Part shown: in pieces, positions 7,819 to 10,540 of the stretch
How the letters are laid out: each line of letters begins with the position of its first letter
Position numbering within the stretch: the first letter of the stretch is position 1
From: JAVVEH01 sp032251435
GTDB taxonomy: Bacteria; Verrucomicrobiota; Lentisphaeria; Oligosphaerales; MVZH01
DNA length: 10,540 nt
Direction of reading: 5' to 3'
Assembly (NCBI GenBank): GCA_032251435.1
Contig: JAVVEH010000074.1
Span: forward strand, 1 to 10,540
The notes under the pieces: generated by a model
Told to the model about the DNA's origin: nothing
Database searches by the model: none
Seen by the model: the letters and a program-made list of their open reading frames with translations, nothing else
Position numbers and translations under genes: made by a program

Positions 7819-9369
7819 TTACTTCGCGTATTCCACCGAACGTGTCTCACGGATGACTGTCACCTGGACTTGCCCCGGATAGCGCACGTCTTTTTCAATT
7901 TGGCTGGCGATGTCACGGGCGATCACCGCGCTTTGATTTTCGTCAATGTTGTCCGGCTCCACCACCACGCGCAATTCGCGGCCCGCCTGGATGGCGAAGC
8001 AGTTTTCCACACCTTTGACGCTTTTGCCGATTTCCTCAAGCTGCTCAATCCGGCGCAGGTACAATTCGGTGGTCTCGGAACGGGCGCCCGGGCGGCCGGC
8101 GCTCAAGGTGTCACAAATACAGGTCAAGATGGCCATCAAAGAGGTTTTCTCCGTCTCCTCATGGTGCGCGGCCACCGCGTTGACCAGTTCGTCTTTTTCC
8201 CCGGCCCGTTTCAACACGTCGGCGCCGATGGTGGCGTGTGTGCCTTCAACCTCATGATCGATCGCTTTGCCGATGTCATGGAACAGGCCCGCCCGCTTGG
8301 CCAGTTGCTCGTCCAAGCCGCATTGGGCGGCGATCGCCCCCATCATAAACGCGCATTCTTTCGAGTGTTCCAGAACGTTCTGCGAATAACTGTACCGGTA
8401 TTTCAACCGCCCCAACAACTTCACCAGACTCTGCCGGACATTGCTTAATCCCACTTCCTGGACCGCTTCCCGGCCCGCTTTCAGAATTTCCTCATCAATC
8501 TCTTTGCGCACTTTATTGGTGATTTCCTCAATACGGGTGGGGTGGATGCGCCCATCGGCCACTAAACGCTCCATCACATTTTTGGCGATCACCCGGCGAA
8601 CGGGATCAAAGCAGGAAATGACAACCGCTTCCGGCGTGTCGTCAATTAACACACTGACCCCCGTGGCGGCTTCAATGGCGCGGATGTTCCGGCCTTCACG
8701 CCCGATAATCCGTCCTTTCATCTCATCACTGGGCAACGGAATGGTGGAGGTGGTGCGCTCGTAGGCGCAGTCATTGGCGTAGCGCTCCATCGCCGTGATC
8801 ATGATCTCACGGGCTTCGGTCTCGATTTGATCATGGGTGTTCTCATGGAACCGTCGGATCAAGGCCCCGCGCTCACCTTCCAACTCGTGATTCAACCGTT
8901 CCAACAGCAGGGATTTCGCCTCCTCCCGTGACAGCCCCCCGATGCGTTCCAACTCAACCATTTCCCGCTTGACCATGTCGTCCAGCTCTAACTTCCGCTC
9001 TTCCAGAGACCGTTCCCGCTGCCGCAACTTGTCCTCGTTCTCATCGAGATCCCGGGTCCGTTTTTCCAGCAGATCCGCTTTCCGCTCAATGTTGTTTTCC
9101 CGGGTGTCTAAGCGGTCTTCGAGCTTTTTCAGGTCTTTTTTCCGCTCCTCAGTGGACTTCTCAAAGTCCTCTCTAAGTTTGATGAGTTCTTCTTTCGCGG
9201 AAATTTTAGCTTCTTTGACGATCGCGTCCGCTTCCCGTTGAGCGGTGACGGTCAAGGTTTCAGCGGTCAACCCGGCTTTTTTGTCAATTTTCCCCTTGGC
9301 GATAACACCGCCAACAACACCCAGAACCCCGCCGAGAAGAGCTCCGATCGCAATATATAAACCTGTCAT
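7819..9369 (-). CDS. rny: Ribonuclease Y
   Basis: RNase Y is a membrane-anchored endoribonuclease that starts bulk mRNA decay and some RNA processing. The 516-residue protein has the standard architecture: an N-terminal transmembrane helix (about 4-24), a long highly charged coiled coil (about 30-200), a KH RNA-binding domain with GRIIGREGRNIR (219-230, GREG loop at 223-226), and an HD phosphohydrolase domain with His335 in LEHS and the HD pair His364-Asp365 in GLFHDIGKAID, plus AAHHEE (400-405). SAGRPGAR (423-430) is a family signature. The ATG is preceded by GGAAGG (9378-9383) eight bases upstream. It follows 5-formyltetrahydrofolate cyclo-ligase by 131 nt, a neighbour pairing I recall from other bacteria, and probably shares its transcript. 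Confidence 0.98.
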   Translation of the reverse strand: MTGLYIAIGALLGGVLGVVGGVIAKGKIDKKAGLTAETLTVTAQREADAIVKEAKISAKEELIKLREDFEKSTEERKKDLKKLEDRLDTRENNIERKADLLEKRTRDLDENEDKLRQRERSLEERKLELDDMVKREMVELERIGGLSREEAKSLLLERLNHELEGERGALIRRFHENTHDQIETEAREIMITAMERYANDCAYERTTSTIPLPSDEMKGRIIGREGRNIRAIEAATGVSVLIDDTPEAVVISCFDPVRRVIAKNVMERLVADGRIHPTRIEEITNKVRKEIDEEILKAGREAVQEVGLSNVRQSLVKLLGRLKYRYSYSQNVLEHSKECAFMMGAIAAQCGLDEQLAKRAGLFHDIGKAIDHEVEGTHATIGADVLKRAGEKDELVNAVAAHHEETEKTSLMAILTCICDTLSAGRPGARSETTELYLRRIEQLEEIGKSVKGVENCFAIQAGRELRVVVEPDNIDENQSAVIARDIASQIEKDVRYPGQVQVTVIRETRSVEYAK

Positions 9370-9389
9370 AGTTCAGTCCTTCCGGTACT

Positions 9390-9413
9390 GGGCAGCGCGG
9401 TATTTGACTGCCC
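9390..9413 (-). promoter_or_regulatory. Hairpin in the rny leader just before its ribosome binding site
   Basis: GGGCAG and CTGCCC form a perfect 6-bp GC-rich inverted repeat with a 12-nt loop. On the minus strand it ends six bases before the GGAAGG ribosome binding site of rny. No T run follows it in the minus direction, so it is not a terminator there. It could influence rny translation or transcript stability; that is inference. Confidence 0.45.
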
Positions 9414-9500
9414 TGTTTTAGTTAAAAACCGGACCGGAAACACTGATCCAACAGTACGGACGGGGGGTGTGGCGAACGCGGAAGGAGCGGGCGGATTTAT

Positions 9501-10091
9501 TCAGGCGGCTTTTCGCGAACAGCGCAAACAGCGCTGTTCGGTGACAATCAAATCCATGGGCGTGTCGTGGGCATCCGCAGGCAGTTCGGCGAAAATCTGG
9601 GTTTCGAACGCGATGCCAACCTTGACTCCCCGGGTTGATTCCAAAAGCCGGTCATAATATCCACCACCTCTGCCGAGGCGATTCCCTGACACATCAAAGG
9701 CCAAAGCGGGCACACACCACAAGGTGTTCTCGTGGTTCAACACGCTGTCGGGCGCGGCCGCTCTGCCGGGCAGGGGTTCTCGTATTCCGTAATGTCCGTC
9801 GCGGGTCTCGCCCAGCGGGTCACTGACCGGGACCATGTCATACACACCCACGGGTTTGTTGTACCGTGGAAACAGCGTTTCCTTTCCTTGCCTATTCAAC
9901 GCTAGACATACTTTTTCCAAATCAATTTCCCCGGTCATGGCGCTGTACAGCGCGACCACGCTGGCCGATGCCATTTCGGGGAGGGTGAGCAGAACGCCGG
10001 CAACCTGGACCGCTGCCGCCGAGGCGTACTCCGGGGTGATGTCCCGAAGGCGCGCCGCGGCGATTTTCCGCATGGCCTGTTTGCTCCGCAT
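9501..10091 (-). CDS. ygfA: 5-formyltetrahydrofolate cyclo-ligase
   Basis: The enzyme (5-FCL, methenyl-THF synthetase) converts 5-formyltetrahydrofolate to 5,10-methenyl-THF using ATP, returning a storage form of folate to one-carbon metabolism in the cytoplasm. The 196-residue product has the family order of motifs: a basic N-terminal RSKQAMRK start, LYSAMTGEIDLEKV (49-62), a LFPR segment (73-76), YGIREP (101-106), VPALAFDVSGNRLGRGGGYYDRL (127-149, the glycine-rich ATP/folate signature) and HDTPMDLIVTE (175-185). The frame stays open to a TTG at 10190, but those 33 residues have no family character, and the ATG at 10091 gives the normal length with MRxxM(R)K at the front. No strong Shine-Dalgarno precedes it. 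It is the likely first gene of the minus unit with rny, the oxidoreductase and hisI. E. coli symbols are ygfA/fau. Confidence 0.95.
   Translation of the reverse strand: MRSKQAMRKIAAARLRDITPEYASAAAVQVAGVLLTLPEMASASVVALYSAMTGEIDLEKVCLALNRQGKETLFPRYNKPVGVYDMVPVSDPLGETRDGHYGIREPLPGRAAAPDSVLNHENTLWCVPALAFDVSGNRLGRGGGYYDRLLESTRGVKVGIAFETQIFAELPADAHDTPMDLIVTEQRCLRCSRKAA
9516..9540 (-). repeat. Perfect 9-bp inverted repeat at the 3' end of the 5-FCL gene
   Basis: CGAACAGCG (9516-9524) and CGCTGTTCG (9532-9540) are perfect inverted copies with a 7-nt loop, inside the last codons of the cyclo-ligase gene. In the minus-strand RNA this gives a strong stem about 13 bases before the stop codon. No T run follows, so it is not a classical terminator; it may protect or process the 3' end, or partly attenuate transcription into rny. 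Confidence 0.5.
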
Positions 10092-10170
10092 GATGTCTAC
10101 TCTGAATTTCGGGGATCGTTGAGGAGAGCCGTTGATGTTCCCCCCGCGGAACCGATAAAAAACAATGACG

Positions 10171-10205
10171 TGATCATTACCGCTACCCAAAACGGTAATT
10201 GATTA
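10171..10205 (-). promoter_or_regulatory. Inverted repeat in the leader of the minus-strand unit
   Basis: ATTACCG (10176-10182) and CGGTAAT (10193-10199) are perfect inverted copies around a 10-nt loop. Allowing one bulged T at 10200, the pairing extends outward to 10171 and 10205, about 12 bp in all with one G-U. It sits where the start of the minus-strand transcript would be expected if the promoter-like boxes at 10205-10232 are used, so it is either an operator or a hairpin at the 5' end of the mRNA. Confidence 0.4.
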
Positions 10206-10232
10206 ACATAGACGGGACAATGGGAAAAACAA
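10205..10232 (-). promoter_or_regulatory. Possible promoter for the 5-FCL/rny unit
   Basis: Read on the minus strand, TTGTTT (10232-10227) and TATGTT (10210-10205) are separated by 16 bases. The -35 matches three and the -10 four of six consensus positions, so support is modest. Position is in its favour: it lies about 115 nt before the cyclo-ligase ATG, in AT-rich sequence, and next to the inverted repeat at 10171-10205. Confidence 0.3.
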
Positions 10233-10252
10233 CTGCCGATGGACGAAAAAAT

Positions 10253-10365
10253 GTAATCGGTTAGCAGCCGGGGAAAATTGTGTAGGGCGGTCTTCCAAGG
10301 CCGACTGTCTTAAGGCATAGCCGGGCAGGGAACCCCGGCCTACGCCCCAGCTACTAACTGGTTAC
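10253..10365. mobile_element. MITE-like 113-bp palindromic element with 8-bp flanking direct repeats
   Basis: The ends are 21-bp imperfect inverted repeats, 10253-10273 (begins GTAATCGGTTAG) and 10345-10365 (reverse complement begins GTAACCAGTTAG). They match at 17 of 21 positions and every difference is a transition, which keeps most pairs as G-U in RNA. Inside lies a second inverted repeat, GTAGGGCGGTCTTCC (10282-10296) against GGAACCCCGGCCTAC (10329-10343), matching at 12 of 15, with a near-palindrome TGTCTTAAGGCA (10306-10317) at the centre. The inner repeat is placed asymmetrically, 8 nt from the left arm and 1 nt from the right. The 8-mer GAAAAAAT abuts both ends exactly (10245-10252 and 10366-10373), as a target-site duplication would. 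No ORF is present, so movement would need a transposase elsewhere. Confidence 0.65.
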
Positions 10366-10407
10366 GAAAAAATATCACAGCAACATCAAAACAGCTTTGG
10401 CCCGGGC

Positions 10408-10436
10408 AAGCGCCGCGCGAGCTGGAAGCGCCGCGC
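10408..10436. repeat. GC-rich short direct repeats
   Basis: The 11-mer AAGCGCCGCGC occurs twice, at 10408-10418 and 10426-10436, an 18-nt period. AGCTGG (10420-10425) is inverted relative to CCAGCT (10453-10458). Together with the flanking CCCGGG this makes a very GC-rich block in a non-coding stretch between the inserted element and the end of the next gene. Its role is unknown. Confidence 0.45.
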
Positions 10437-10486
10437 CGCATTCGAGACCAGGCCAGCTGGGCTGACACAAATTTTATACCATTCGT

Positions 10487-10540
10487 CTACGGCAGCTTGT
10501 TGCCGGCGAAGCCGCCCACCACATTCACGTCGTCCATGTT
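10487..10540 (-). CDS. 3' end of a minus-strand gene, cut by the window edge
   Basis: Reading inward from the window end on the minus strand, one frame gives 17 residues (ending DVNVVGGFAGNKLP) and a TAG stop. Almost every codon ends in G or C, like the real genes here and unlike the spacer after it, which suggests a genuine C-terminus. The family cannot be told from so few residues. No terminator with a T run is visible after the stop. Confidence 0.45.
   Translation of the reverse strand, partial: NMDDVNVVGGFAGNKLP

Larger units (their letters stand above)
10092..10486. other. 395-nt non-coding region upstream of the 5-FCL gene
   Basis: No protein-like frame is seen here. The stretch contains, in order, the probable leader and promoter of the minus-strand unit (10092-10232), the MITE-like element with its flanking repeats (10245-10373), a short AT-rich piece, and the GC-rich repeats (10408-10460). 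I looked for 6S RNA, which lies beside the cyclo-ligase gene in many bacteria, and did not find a convincing candidate. Confidence 0.6.

Noticed and set aside
7815..7850. GTG start at 7850 for the oxidoreductase, overlapping rny
   Set aside because: The ATG at 7814 starts directly before the FAD-binding motif, as expected for the family; the extra 12 residues are the rny end read in another frame.
10092..10190. An N-terminal extension of the cyclo-ligase to a TTG at 10190
   Set aside because: The extra 33 residues have no family counterpart and the ATG at 10091 gives the normal length and N-terminal motif.
10092..10486. 6S RNA or a THF riboswitch upstream of the cyclo-ligase gene
   Set aside because: No long rod with a central open bubble and no THF riboswitch core could be traced; the folding here is explained by the inserted palindromic element and a short leader inverted repeat.

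Overview
The window reads as ordinary chromosomal DNA of a Gram-negative-type bacterium with moderately high GC coding sequence and looser, repeat-bearing spacers. There are no plasmid, phage or transposase genes. An AceE-type homodimeric pyruvate dehydrogenase E1, RNase Y, and spacers holding palindromic or tandem purine-rich repeats would fit a member of the PVC/Omnitrophota-like lineages or a deltaproteobacterial relative. That placement is inference from gene content and style, not something the sequence proves.

Layout: (1) 1-232, an AT-rich leader. (2) 233-5832, plus strand, the complete pyruvate dehydrogenase complex aceE-aceF-lpdA (E1, E2, E3). aceE and aceF are 3 nt apart; aceF and lpdA are separated by a 68-nt spacer built partly from GCTGAAA repeats. 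(3) 5833-6000, a convergent spacer with a probable terminator for the pdh operon. (4) 10091 down to 6001, minus strand, a likely four-gene unit: 5-formyltetrahydrofolate cyclo-ligase, rny (RNase Y), a CrtI-like FAD oxidoreductase starting 4 nt after rny, and hisI (phosphoribosyl-AMP cyclohydrolase). (5) 10092-10486, a 395-nt non-coding stretch with a possible promoter/operator for the minus unit, a MITE-like element and GC-rich short repeats. (6) 10487-10540, the last codons of a minus-strand gene cut by the window edge.

Working together: the plus operon oxidises pyruvate to acetyl-CoA, with Lpd re-oxidising the E2 lipoyl group. The minus unit mixes one-carbon metabolism (5-formyl-THF recycling), mRNA turnover, a redox enzyme of unknown substrate and one histidine-biosynthesis step; it is probably a housekeeping neighbourhood rather than one pathway.

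The most notable structure is at 10245-10373: a 113-bp element with 21-bp imperfect terminal inverted repeats (17 of 21 matching, all differences transitions), an inner palindrome, and an exact 8-bp direct repeat GAAAAAAT abutting both ends. This is what a non-autonomous inserted element (MITE) would look like. No new multi-gene system was seen.
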